Part shown: piece after piece, positions 47,701-60,400 of the stretch
Position numbering within the stretch: the stretch's first letter is position 1
How the letters are laid out: every line of letters begins with the position of its first letter
Source of the DNA: Panagrolaimus kolymaensis
Lineage: Eukaryota; Nematoda; Chromadorea; Rhabditida; Panagrolaimidae
DNA length: 64,000 nucleotides
Direction: 5' to 3'
Assembly (NCBI GenBank): GCA_028622995.1
Contig: JAJQJQ010000049.1
Coordinates: 558,001-622,000, forward strand
Notes under the pieces: model-generated
What the model saw: only the letters and a program-made list of their open reading frames with translations
Told to the model about the DNA's origin: nothing
Databases searched by the model: none
Program-made: the position numbers and the translations under genes

Positions 47701-50700
47701 CGAAAAACATTTTTTAAGTCGGCATTTTTGACAAAATCGCCGTGAAACTGCATTGATTTCACAATCATCCGAATATGGGCATTTAAAATCACCTTGGAGC
47801 TGAAAAATAATATATAAATTCAGATATAAAATTTTTAATTAAAAAAAAACATAGTTTTGACAATTTTTTTTAGGTATTTTCAATGAAGTTTTGATACTGT
47901 CAAGAAAATGGGAGTAATAAAAATGTGTGAATTATTGTAAATATTTAATTACTGTCTATTATTTAGAGCTTTCCAACACTATTTTTTTGTTTGAAAATTT
48001 TTTTCTTCAAAAAACGTAAAGTATTACTAAAAAAAAGTTTTGTTCCATCTAAAACAAAATCAATGACAGTAGCCCAAACACAATAATAATTTTCAAAATT
48101 TTATTACTCTCATTCATGGGGAGGTATAAAATTAAACCCGAGATTTTCCATACTTTTCAAATACTATAGCCATAATATAAAACTAAAACAAACCTTCATT
48201 CGATTTGCATTTCTTCGAAAGAAAGCTTTACACGATTCACATGTAATTACATTAAAATTATATCCTGTTGCAATATCACCACAAACTCGACAAATTTTCG
48301 ATCTCCTTAATTTAGAAGCTTCATCTTCCCCGCTCAAACTATCAGATCTATTAAAATTATTATTATTGCTATTTGGTGAATCAATGGATGAATAATTATT
48401 TTGTGGCAATGGAGTGGCCGCAGCAGAAATGGAATTCAAGTGATTTGAAATATCTGAAAATTTATAATAAAATTATAAAAATTAAAAGTCTCGAAACGAA
48501 AATTACAGTACCATTTTGTGTTTGTGGTTGACATTGCATAAAACTTTGTTGCATTTGTGAATGCTGTTGTTGTTGCTGTTGTTGAATTGCGGCGGCGGCA
48601 GCTGCAGTTGCTGCTTGATTTTGACGCAACGATGGAGGGGAATGAATTATCGGGTCATCGGGTGTTATCAATGTTTGAGACTAAAAGAATATTGATTATT
48701 TTATATTTTACTTAAAGAAACGAAAAAAACTAAAGCTATAAACTCTATTTTCCTTCCCATTTTTAAAATATTTTTAGCCTTAAATATCAAGTATCAATTT
48801 TAAATTTTTTTTAGTGAAACCCAAGATAACAAATTTTAAAAATAATACTTAAATCCCTAATTTTTATATTTTAATTGTTTTTGTTTAAATCACCTCATAA
48901 TATGATGATATGTTTTCAGGATATTCTAAAATTGATGGAAGAAACCAATTATTATTATTTGATGAATATTTCAGCATTGGAAAATCCCACAAATTAAAAG
49001 GCGGCTTTTTAATACAACAACCGATTTGAGACAATTATAAAAAATTACTTAGAATTATGAATGCTCAACTAAAGTTTATAAAAAAAATTAGAATATGTCA
49101 TTGATCTTTATTTTTTTTTTTGAAAATATCGCGAGTAAACAAAAACGCAGACACACGACACAAGAGAAAAGGAAAGTTTCAGAAAAGTGATTCTGAAATA
49201 AAACAAAAACAAAACTGTAACTTTTCATAACATAAAAATTTTTATTCTTATTGGAAAATATGTATCTGAAAGATAAATGCCAGACAAATTTATATAAATG
49301 ATTTTTTCTCGGTTTTCATTTATTTAATTTTTTTACTTCCACTGTGATACCCGCCTTTTTTTAAATAATAAAGTACAGAGGAGACCGCAGGCTACATAAA
49401 CAATATTATCTATTTTCAAAAATTAAAGTTTAATAGTGTTTAATATAGATTTTTGAATTGTGGGTTCAAACAGAAAATTAACCAGTTTTTTTGTTGGTTA
49501 TTATAAATAAAAAAACAATAACATGCTCTATTAAAACCGAACCGAACTATTTCTGTCTAACACTTACTTTTCTATTGTAGTTTCTATTTAAAAAAAATGC
49601 GACGACAACATAGACCAAAAACAACAAGAAAAAATAAAACCAATTTTTGATGAAAACGAAAACAACAAAAAATGAAAAATAGCGCATTTAACGGAAAAAA
49701 TTCTTTGGTTCATCATTTCTCAACAAAAAAATGAAATAGTTTTCTTATCAATTTTATTTTTTATTTTTTCCCTTTCATTTTTCACTGTCACTTTTTTGAT
49801 TAACTTTTTTTATATGTACATAGATATAAAAAAAAAATAAAGTATAAAACTATCTATCAATCCTTTTTTTAACCAATCTGAGAATTATTTCAAAGTTGGT
49901 TTTTGTTTATTGATTTTTTTGTCCTTTTAGAGACAACAAAAAACCCCAAGAAAATTGACAGGCAAAAAACTAAAAAGTGAAAATTTTGAGACCAAAGTGT
50001 TTGTGTTCGAAAAGTGAAGACGCGACCACCCATTTTTTCATGTTTTTTTAATAGAAAATTATAGACAAAAGACAAAAAGTGTTTTTTGATAATTTGATTA
50101 TAGTTTTTTATAAAATTTTTTAAATAATAATAATTTTGAACGGGAAGTAATTATCTCGTTTTTATTTTATATTTTTTGAAAGACAGATGTAGATAAAAAA
50201 AATGGTCTAATTACAGAGTGAAAAAACAAAATAACAAAAATGATAAAAGGTTTTTTGTTTTTTAATTTTAAAGGGACAAAATGAGAGAACAAAATTAATT
50301 CTTTCATTCTCTCGCAACATTTTGATAGAAAAACAATACATTAAAAAAACAAGTTTTTAATTTCACACATTTATTTGGGGATCCCTAAACCCCTTAAAAT
50401 TTAGTAAACAACATGCAATCAATCTGTTGATGATATTTGGCGATTGTGTTTTCTATTTTTATCGAGAAAAAAAAACAGAGAGTTTAATTTTAAACTTTTT
50501 CAAAAAATAAAAAATTATTAAACTTTCTTGAACTTATAACCTTTTTTGTGATCAGGGTTTTTTTTTTATTTCTCTGAACGAATATTTATAAAATTTATTA
50601 AAGCCTTTTTTAATATTTATAAAATTTTTTGAGAGAAAATAAAAAATTTAAAAAAATTTTGGATTCGAGACTTTAAATAAAATTTTTAAAGCATGTTTTC

Positions 50701-53700
50701 GAGGACTTGACTCAGATATAATTCTCCGATTAAAATTAAAAACTTTTTTTAAAAAGGTGGCAAATAATAACTTCAACCAACAACTTAAGAACATTAATTA
50801 AAAAACGTTTCAAGTACGATTGTTAAATTTAAATGAATGCGGAAGCTAATTTGAAAATTAAAAAAAAATTGAAAATTCATTTCATTTAATAAATGTCTTT
50901 ATAAGCTTAATTTAAAAAAAAAATGGAGCTCTCGACGAATACAATACAAAATAATTTATTTCTTTATTTTTAATTTAAATAATGACTCAGTGTAGTTTTA
51001 AGAAGAACAAAAAAGATGAAAGAAAACAAAAGAAAAAATAAACAATAAGGGATATAAAATTTACCGAACGGAACCTATGAAGAAAAATGAGAGCAAAAGA
51101 CTAAATGACAGAAAATTCTTTTGTTTTTGTTCTTAATTTCTGACCGTCCAGCCCTAAAACAACTATAAATTACGTAAGCAAGAAATGAGTAAAAGCGAAT
51201 GATTTTTTCTTTTCTTTTTTATTTCAAATCTTTTTGAATTTTGTGGTCATTTAACTTTAAAAAAAAACGAAAGTATAAAAAAGATTTTTTGGCTATCCTT
51301 TTAGAACCATCAACGTTACACCGAATTTGTTTTTAAAGAAAAAATAAACTGATTTTACTTCATGTCATTTTAAGCTAGCTCGTTAATAATCCTACGATGA
51401 CAACTTAAAATATGTATTGGAAATGAAAAAGAAGTACAGTATATTACATAAAAATGAAAAAAAAATTTTTTTGACGCAAGTGAACGCTCGAGAAGAAAAA
51501 TTTAAATGCTGCAAAAGAAAAAATGATATTTTTCTTTTATAATTTTTTAATTTTTAGCCTTACATCAACAACCAACTAATTACCAACTGGGAGATAATTT
51601 TTACTTTTCTTATTTTTTTATTTCTCAAGTTTTTCTTCGAATAAGAAAAACGTAAAAAAAATATATTTACCCAATTATTATAGTTTCTCACACATAATTT
51701 TTTTTTAATAAAACATTTATATTACAAAAAAAAAGAGACAGGTAGGTAGCAACAAAAAAGACAGACGTGAGAAGAAGAAAAAAAATTGAAATGAATAAAA
51801 TGAATGAAAATATTAATAAATTGGGCGCATTTTAGGTTGTCATTCATTAATCAATTGAAAAGCGTGCAGCGCTCATAAAAAAAATTAAATAAATGAAAGG
51901 TAAAATATATTATTTTTTTTTGCTTTTTTTTTGTAGTTTATTGAAAACTGTTGAAGAAAAAAAATATATATAAATGAAAAATGGCTTTTATGAAAAGTTT
52001 TTTTTTGCTTTTGATAAAATAAACCTGTAAAATAATAAAAAATGAAAAATGGGAAAATAAAAAATGAAGAAAAAAGAAAAAACTTTGGTCTCATTTGCAG
52101 ATGTTGATGAGACAAAGTACTGTTTACTACTGATTGACGACTAGACGAGTTTCAGAAAAATTTTCTTCGAGATAAGATGACTTTGCTCAAAAAGAAATAA
52201 AAATACATAAACAAAAAAGATGAAATTCAGGCGCTTGCATAAAAAAAACTTTGGAATCTCAAAATAATAAAAATAAAATTCTGTAAGACAAAAATTCAAA
52301 AAATCATTTCAAAAATTGAAGCAACTCGAATGAAATTTTTAACCCATAAATTTTCTTTTCTTTTTAAATATAACAGTAAATTTGCCAATGAAAAAAAAAA
52401 GAAATGCTATAATTTAGACAAATCTAGAAGTTTTGAAAAGACAATCATTTAAATGATGGTTATAAAAAAAAGCAAAAGTTTTATTTAAAAAAAAATACTT
52501 TTTTACGTACACGTTGACCTTAAAAAAGAAACTAGTGTTTAGCATATCAAAATTCTTAGAATCTTTAATGTTTATATTTATATTCTGCAAAAATGTATCA
52601 AAGTATTTTTATACTACAAATAAATTTTTTTGTTAAATCAAACAATTTTTAACAACTTTTAATTCGAGGCGAAATTAAAGAATTTTTAAATACTCTTTTT
52701 AAGACCCGAAGTATGTAACAAAAAAAGGAAGATTATTGTAAATATTTTTTTTGGTAAATTTAAAGCAAAATATTAACAATAAATTTTCCCCACAGGTTTT
52801 AAGAATATTTTATAACTTACAGCATAACGTTGATAATCAAAAAATGAATTAGGATATGCAGATCTCATATAATAATAATCCATAATTTTTTACACTTTTT
52901 TCAATACCACAAAATTTTAAAAGCGTCAATTATTTTTTTTATTTTTTTGAAAAAATAAAGCTTTTTTGAATAACAAAAAAAAAATTAGGTATTTCCAGAA
53001 TGGTTAAATGTCAGCCAACTTTGCCAACAACTGTCTTACTTTCTTATTTAATATTATTTTTTTGTGGTGGCTTTTGTCAACCGAAATAAAATATTTATAA
53101 AGAAAAACTTTAATCAAAAAAAAGTTAAAAAAAAAGTATTGTTTGATTGCGTGAGCCAAAGTGTAACAAAAACAGCAGCAACGACAACCACCGTTTTTTG
53201 TTTTGTTTTGTTTTTTGTATCTCAAATAGAAAGAAAAATCTTAAAACGAAAATTAATTGAATTTGGATTTTTTTGTTGACGCCTTCGGAGTTTTTTAGAA
53301 GCTGTCTTGTCTTGATCGATAAAAAGAAAGGCAAAAAAAATGGTTATCAAAAACAATAATTTTTTCTTTCCTTCTTAACTTTTTTTCTTCGTTTTTTTTG
53401 GTTTCAAAGAAAAATAATGAAACCGCCTTTTTAATTTTTGAAGACAAATGTTTTAAAAATACATATTTTTCTTTAATGATGAAGGAAAAGGCAGGAGCTG
53501 ATAGACGCCTGGCTTGCCTGGCTTGCCTGCCTGTCTCCTGATTTTTTTTCTTCGAAACGAAGACCAAGACGAGGGAAGACAAAAGAACAAAACCCAGTCA
53601 TTTTTATTTTTATTTTTATTATTTTTTGTGCTCGCATGTTTGTGTTTTAGAAAAAATATAAAAATGTCTTAATTTTTTTTATTTCCATTCCATTTTTCAT

Positions 53701-55608
53701 CGATGATTATTATGTATTATTTTGTTTTGGCTTTTTTAAACTATTTTTATAAGAAAGAAAAACAATGAGGTTTTCTTTGAAAAAAAGAAGAGGAGAAAGA
53801 AAAATTTATGTATCTTACAGTACACTTTTTTTGAAAGAAAAAAAATGATTAGGAAATTTTAAAATTTGTTAAAACGAATTTTCTTTGCGTAAATTTTTCT
53901 AGCAAATTTTTTTCAAAAAAAGGGGAAACGATTTTTAGTTTTTTTAAAAAGTGTGTCACACATCGGTCATTATGAACAATTAAAAAACGATGATTATTTA
54001 ATTAATTACATAATTATTTTATGGTAATATTACCTAATTAAATATTTTCTTAGAAGAGCAAAAAAAGAAAGAAAAAAACCAAACATTAAATAAAAATTAT
54101 GGTGATTATTTAATTAATTTTTTTATTGTTAGGCATGAATGAATGATTTTGTCACTAATGTTTGGAAAACACTACAAAAAAATAAATATTTACAGTATAC
54201 TCAAATAAAGAAAAATAAAAACATGATTCAAAGAAAAAGAAAATACAGAAATAAATTTGAATTAAATCTTTTTAAATCGGACGCCAAAGTTTTTTCCCGA
54301 AATTTCCAAGTTTGTTGCTGTATTTTTTAATAAAAGCTTTTTATATTTTTAAATTTCAATCCGGACAAATGTTTTTTTTAATCTCAATTTTTTATGTCTC
54401 AAATAAAGTTTTTTTTAAACATACCTGTTCATTATCTGGCAAAGAAGGAGGCTGTTGCTTTCGACAACCTGGAGGAGTAATTTTAGATAAATTTGGTGGA
54501 GCATCATCCTCTTCCGGGATTTCTCCATTTCGCCTTCTTCGACGAATTCTTTGAATTATAAGTTTACCATTTTCATCAAATTGAGGCTGTTTGGTTTTTC
54601 TTTTACGTTTCAATGGTTGTTGAGATCCACCACCTCCAGAAATTTTTCGCGATGATTGTTGTGGAGTATCTTGAAATCGATGATGATGATCCGAAACACT
54701 GCTGGGTTCATCATCATCATCATCGGTGGTATTCGACAAGGGCATATAATTATTTGATTGCGGTAAATTTGAAGTTGAAGCTGATGGTGGCTGAGAAAAT
54801 GAAATCGATGAGGATTGATAAATTTGTGAAACCACCGACGCTGGAGTTTGTGGTTGTGGGTAAACTATTTGGGTGTTCATAGTAGCAGACGACGATGATG
54901 ATGGAATTATATAATCGTTGTTGCTGCTTCTTGGACTGGCGATATTTGTATTATTTAAATTTGATGAAAGCTGTTGCTGGTGTTGATGAAAATTAATTTG
55001 TTGTAAATTATTTAAATTTCCTATTGTTGTTTGTGCTTGTGCCTGTTGTTGTTGTTGTTGGTGAACATGTTGTTGAAAAATATTTGTAAGTGAAAAAGAT
55101 TCCAATAATTTTGCTATTTCTGACGAAGGTTGAAATTGTCCCATTGCTGCCAGCTGCTGTAAAGTTGGTGATGGCATTCCTGACATATTTGTTGCTGCTG
55201 CTCCTATTCCTGATGACATTGCTGCTGAGGTTCCAGCTGAAATTCCACTGGGCATCGAAAATGCTGAACTTGGCGATGGAATAATTGATGGTGGAGATAA
55301 TGGATTATTTATATTATTTGTTGAATTAGAATATATTGAATTGGAAGCGGAAATATTTGTCATTTGTTGTTGATGAAAATTTTGATTTGAAAATTGTTGT
55401 TGTTGAGTTTGTTGATTATTTGTCGAATATATTGCTCCAATTGTTGGCGTAGGTAAATTTGACATCAAATTTGATGATGTCGATGGGGAAGAAATGGATG
55501 ATGAAGGAGATGGCAAAATTGTATTTAAAATATTTGATGATGGCCCACCGCCACCTATGTTGATAGTTGAGGAGGTAGTGTCTTGATTGATTTTTGCTGT
55601 GAGCAAAG
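44736..55608 (-). CDS. nuclear hormone receptor of the DAF-12/NHR-8/NHR-48 group, alternative first exons
   Basis: Common exons: 48680-48512, 48453-48194, 47799-47266, 47039-45785, 45560-45245, 44991-44736 (929 residues). Three upstream exons all end in phase 0 and fit the same acceptor: 55608-54425, 52883-52821 and 48977-48894. The DNA-binding domain reads [30 protein letters not shown], then [19 protein letters not shown] and [25 protein letters not shown], nearly the DAF-12 pattern; ESCKA is the P-box of this group. Three extra residues (LQG) lie between the fingers. The hinge is Gln/Ser/Pro-rich; the ligand-binding domain includes [20 protein letters not shown] and ends near LPTEFFKTE (possible AF-2). 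DAF-12 relatives bind steroid-like ligands controlling development and metabolism. Which of the three it is cannot be settled by eye. Confidence 0.9.
48894..48977 (-). CDS. alternative first exon c of the DAF-12-group receptor
   Basis: ATG at 48977 opens [20 protein letters not shown] and 28 codons later reaches GAG|GTGATT, phase 0, directly joinable to the exon at 48680. Only 213 bases separate them. It would give the shortest receptor, 957 residues. Confidence 0.5.
48981..52820. other. long intron of the receptor gene
   Basis: AT-rich DNA with no gene; it would hold the promoter for first exon c. Short GC-richer patches near 49340-49395 and 50380-50395 are not explained. Open frames here (49890-50075, 51885-52115, both -) are Phe/Lys-rich and unsupported. 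Confidence 0.4.
52821..52883 (-). CDS. alternative first exon b of the DAF-12-group receptor
   Basis: ATG at 52883 opens [20 protein letters not shown] and reaches GCT|GTAAGT after 21 codons, phase 0. The donor is an ideal one. The exon is too small to stand alone and lies in a 5.7-kb stretch otherwise without coding signal on this strand, so it is best explained as a second N terminus. Confidence 0.6.
53492..53540. repeat. short GCCTGGCTT repeat within a CAGGAG/CTCCTG hairpin
   Basis: GGCAGGAG near 53491-53498 and CTCCTG near 53535-53540 enclose tandem GCCTGGCTT units. It is a GC-rich patch in very AT-rich intron DNA. Confidence 0.35.
54425..55608 (-). CDS. large alternative 5' exon a of the DAF-12-group receptor
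   Basis: A 1,184-base open exon from the acceptor at 55610-55609 to CAG|GTATGT at 54425. It encodes a Ser/Pro/Gln-rich, low-complexity activation-type region ([32 protein letters not shown]) with a strong basic cluster ([31 protein letters not shown]) that looks like a nuclear localisation or DNA-contact signal. The exon enters in phase 1, so either an unseen upstream exon precedes it or it is spliced-leader trans-spliced and begins at an internal ATG ([14 protein letters not shown]). Its donor phase fits the receptor exon at 48680. Confidence 0.65.
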
Positions 55609-55886
55609 CTAAAAAATATATATAAAATAAAATAAAAAGTATACCGGTCGAAAATTCAGAAGGACACATAAAAACATGCAAACAGAAAATCAAACAGAAA
55701 CAAAAATAATTTTGCCCAATAAAACAAAGAAAAAAAATAAGCAAAGGATAGATAATTTTAGATCCGCAAAAAGTAAGTATAAAAGAAAAAAACTAATGAT
55801 AGATGTGAGACAGACAGACAGACTAATGGCCAGTGATAAAAAAAAATTTGTTAGGAAGAAACAAAAGTATAAGGAAATTTAACTTT

Positions 55887-57452
55887 TTAAAACTCATTTT
55901 TTTTGAAAATCGAGCTTCAGCCGGAACAGCAAAAAAATTTTTCTGCTTTTTTATGACTGAAAACTCGATCCTAGGGGTTTCTAACTATGAAAATCACGAA
56001 AATAGAGGCCCTTTTGCCATTTGATATACTCATTCTGGAGATACAGTAATCTAATTAGCATAATTATGGATTTTTTTATTTTTTTAAGTTTTATATACCA
56101 TTCGATTCGTAAAAATGTGGCGAACAACATTGTAATTGATCCCAACCATCGAAGGTAATATAAAAATAGCATTATACCGCTATTAAAGAGTATGAATTAT
56201 GGTTTTTACTGGACAAGTATGTCGTAAGGTCCAAAGCGGGGAGTTTTCTCAACGGAATCAAATTCTCCATATATTTTTACGTATTTCTGCCGAAAAAAAC
56301 AAAATTTTTTTAATTAATACGTATATTTCCTTCAACGACGAAGATGGTACACCAATATGAGGTATATGGACATGTATATCGTAAATGTATGAAAAAATTC
56401 CAAAATCCATCCAAAAACGTAGAAAAACTTATTTAATGATTTTACAAAGTGAAAAAAAAAATATTCCTTGACTAAATGATTTTTCCTGAATTTTAGAAAT
56501 TTAATAGTAGCACACGATAGATAAAAATAATAAAAATTTTCTAAACCTTCGATTTAATTTTAAACTCTTCATTTCTAGACGTAATTTGGGTCGTAGAAAC
56601 CGAATTTGACATTAGTTTCTAACGAGTTCTTACTTATAATGAAGTTTTGACTAAGCAAAAATTTGCATATTTCAAAAATTCATAACTCGAGAATTAACCA
56701 ATGAAATGTATGTGTGGATATCAAATTCGGTTTCTACGACACAAATTACGTCTAGAAATGAAGAGTTTAAAATTAAATCGCAGGTTTAGAAAATTTTTAT
56801 TATTTTTATCTATCGTGTGCTACTATTAAATTTCTAAAATTCAGGAAAAATCATTTAGTCAAGGAATATTTTTTTTTTCACTTTGTAAAATCATTAAATA
56901 AGTTTTTCTACGTTTTTGGATGGATTTTGGAATTTTTTCATACATTTACGATATACATGTCCATATACCTCATATTGGTGTACCATCTTCGTCGTTGAAG
57001 GAGATATACGTATTAATTAAAAAAATTTTGTTTTTTTCGGCAGAAATACGTAAAAATATATGGAGAATTTGATTCCGTTGAGAAAACTCCCCGCTTTGGA
57101 CCTTACGACATACTTGTCCAGTAAAAACCATAATTCATACTCTTTAATAGCGGTATAATGCTATTTTTATATTACCTTCGATGGTTGGGATCAATTACAA
57201 TGTTGTTCGCCACATTTTTACGAATCGAATGGTATATAAAACTTAAAAAAATAAAAAAATCCATAATTATGCTAATTAGATTACTGTATCTCCAGAATGA
57301 GTATATCAAATGGCAAAAGGGCCTCTATTTTCGTGATTTTCATAGTTAGAAACCCCTAGGATCGAGTTTTCAGTCAGGAAAAAGCAAAAAAAATTTTTTG
57401 CTGTTCCGGTTTTTTACAGAAAAGCTCGATTTTCAAAAAAAATGAGTTTTAA
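55887..57452. repeat. 1.57-kb foldback element (long inverted repeat)
   Basis: The left arm (55887-56609) is repeated as its reverse complement in the right arm (56721-57452), with a 111-base spacer. Only scattered differences were seen (for example at 57002 and near 56783) apart from indels near the outer ends. Both outer ends run TTAAAACTCATTTTTTTTGA (left) and its complement (right), so TTAA stands at each border. No transposase coding is present. The two identical 63-codon open frames inside the arms (56172-55981 and 57158-57349) are mirror images from the symmetry. Confidence 0.85.
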
Positions 57453-60400
57453 ATTTTTTTTGGTTTGCCATTTAGATTTGAAAATTTTGTGCAGACATTG
57501 AAAAAAACATAAAGAGCCACACAGGGGGAAAAAAGAACAATAAGTTTTAAAAAAGTGGATAATGTGAAAAAAAAAATCCATTGACATAAAGGAAGACAGA
57601 CTTATTAGAGACATACGAAATGTGTGAAAATTAAAAGGTTAAAAAAAATTTTTTACGTACGCAAAAAATTGGAATGAAAATAAAAAAAGCTTTAAAAAAA
57701 TATGGAAAAATTGTGCAAAATGGTTTTTAAGTAAAATAAAAATTTGTGAGAAAAACAAAAATAAGAAGAAAAAATTTAATTCGCAGCCATTATTTTATTG
57801 TTTTTATGGGTTGTTCAAAGAAAAACTATCACCCGTGATAAATACATATTTTTTCATTTTTTTCATAGTTTGAAGAACACAGAGAGCAATTAGAGAGTAA
57901 AGATATAAATTTGATAAGAAAAACAGACGACTGAGGAAAAAGGTTTGTCACGTAGGGTAAAAAACTATGTATTAGATCAGCAAATTTGATAATAAAACAA
58001 CAACAAAAAAAAGTTTAAAAGTACTTTAAAACTCTCAGGCAAGCAAACAAGCAAAACTAAAAAGTGCAACCGTTCTTCTTCTTTTTTTTGAAGAAAAAAG
58101 AGATGCTTCAAACAACAACAAAAAATTATGACTCGATGCGTTTGTGTTCAAAAAAAGAGCATCTTTATTTTGTGTTTCGATCCGACTTGAATCAATGACA
58201 TTTTTGAATGAAAAACAAAAAAATTCCTAAAGCCAAAAATAAATGAGAGACATTTTAATAATAACGTTAATAATTAAAAAAGGTTTTATTTTATAATTTA
58301 AAAAAGTAGATTTTGCAGCGAAACTAATTAATAACCAAATGTTTTTTAAAGCCAAAAAGACGACTGTAAAAAAAAATTCGAACATTAAAACTTTTTCGGA
58401 AATATTAAAAACTACTGTGTAAATTTTTTTAGAAGCTTGCTTTACCAACAACAAAAAAACTATGTATGTATTATTGTTAAAAAAAAATTTTGTTTTCTGT
58501 TAATAGAAAGAAAAATCATTTGGGATTACTTTGTACTTTTCAAAAGCTTTTTCCTGATAAAACTTTGAAATAACAAAAACAACAAAAAAAACCCACAAAA
58601 TGTCAAATAATTACGGTAATTTATTTTTTTTAAAGTTAGTAAACTCTAAAGCTCCTCCATTTTTAATGCAAAAACAAAAAGAGAATTTTTGAGATATGCG
58701 AAGAAAGACTCAAGAAAATTTAAGTTTAACATGTTAATAACAAAAATGAAAAAATTTTAGTTTAAAAAAAGTTGTTAGAAAAATTACAAATTAGTTTCAT
58801 TATTGATTTGAACGGCTAAAGTTTAAGTTTAAAAGCAGCGCAAAAAAAACTTTCTAAAGCTTTTCCCATTCATTCTCATTCAAAGCTAGGCAAAGTAAAT
58901 CCATGATGACTCATACATACATAAATTTTCTCACATACAATATTTTTCTAAGAAGAAAAAATACTTGGATTGACATTTATTAGCTCAAAAAAAACATATA
59001 TCTGTTGTTTTTATACGTTTAATTCCTTTTTTTTATTATCCTTAAATCCTTTTTTTGTGTGTCTCTGACTTAAAAACATAAACAATAAACAAAAAAAAAG
59101 ATAACAAAAAATAAATAAACTAATGTTTTTTAAAAATAATTTTAAAAACGAGAAATTTTAAATACGTAAATCTTCGAAATATTTCTCAAAACAAAAAAAA
59201 CAGCAAAAGTTTTTAATTTTTTATTTATTAAATTAATTAAAATTTAACGATTTGTTTTTATTTTATGTGTTTGGCACAATTTTTTTATTTCATGGTTGGC
59301 TAGCAAAAAATTTATTGAAGCAGGTGTTCTTGGTTGTAGTCATAATAATAATAAAGTAAAACGTAATATTAGTGGAAAAAATGTGACAACGAAATAATTA
59401 CCATTTATATATATTTATTGTGCCCATCACTGTATGGGAGTCTGGTGGCAATGACTAATAAATTTTATAGTTGTTAAAAAAAAGATTTGGTTGATGCGGA
59501 AATTCAACCATCACTCTCAAAGTTAGACAAAGAAAAATATTTTAAAATGAAAATTTTTTTTGTAAAAGTTTTATTAAAGAAAAATATGTTATATTAAATA
59601 AAATTTTCGTTCAGAGAATCTTTGGTAAAAAAAATATTATCACTGAAGGAATCACTATAACAAATCCTATATCTTTTATTGGAATGACTAAAAAAATTCT
59701 TTAACCTTCGTCCTTATTTTTTTAATTTTCAAAGAAAAGATAAAATGCCAAGGATGAGCTAGTTTCAGCTTTAACAAACCAAAAAAAAGAAGAAGCAAAG
59801 ATTAAGAAAAAAAAATAGGGCAGCAATGTCGGTGGAACACGTGCAAATGTGTTTCGTTTGAAAAAAAGAAAAAGCAAAAAATGAAAGGCTTCCTTCCATA
59901 TATGCTAGCTCCTTAAATGCACATGCATATATGTGCCAAAGACGTCATGAAAAAAAAAGAAGGCAAGAAGAAAATAAGAAACTCGTTTTCCAAAGCAAAA
60001 ATTTTACATAAATTATTAGAATTTGGCTTTTATAACTATAAAAAAAAGAGAGACATCATAATATCAAAAAATTTTTTTGTTAATTCATGAAAAATAAAAA
60101 AAGCGAATAATTACGTAAAAGTTTTTTGATTTAAAAAATTAGACGCAAACTTGGAAAAGTAAGAAAAAAAAATGCCATTCAAAAAAGAAAAGTTTTCACT
60201 CAAAAATTTTTAGGAAGCAAAAAAATTAAAATATTAAAAGTTTTTTATCTTCGATTTTTTTAATTATCAAATTATCAAATTTTACAATTTTTTAAACAAA
60301 AAGCAAAAAAACTATATAAAAGAAGAAAAAGCAAAAAACGTGGCAGCTGTGTAGCCCTTTTTTTCTCAATGTTTTTTTGGTTGTTCCAATAAAAAAAGAA

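Noticed and set aside
55981..57349. Two identical 63-codon proteins in opposite orientation
   Set aside because: Mirror images within the foldback arms; no evidence that they are genes.
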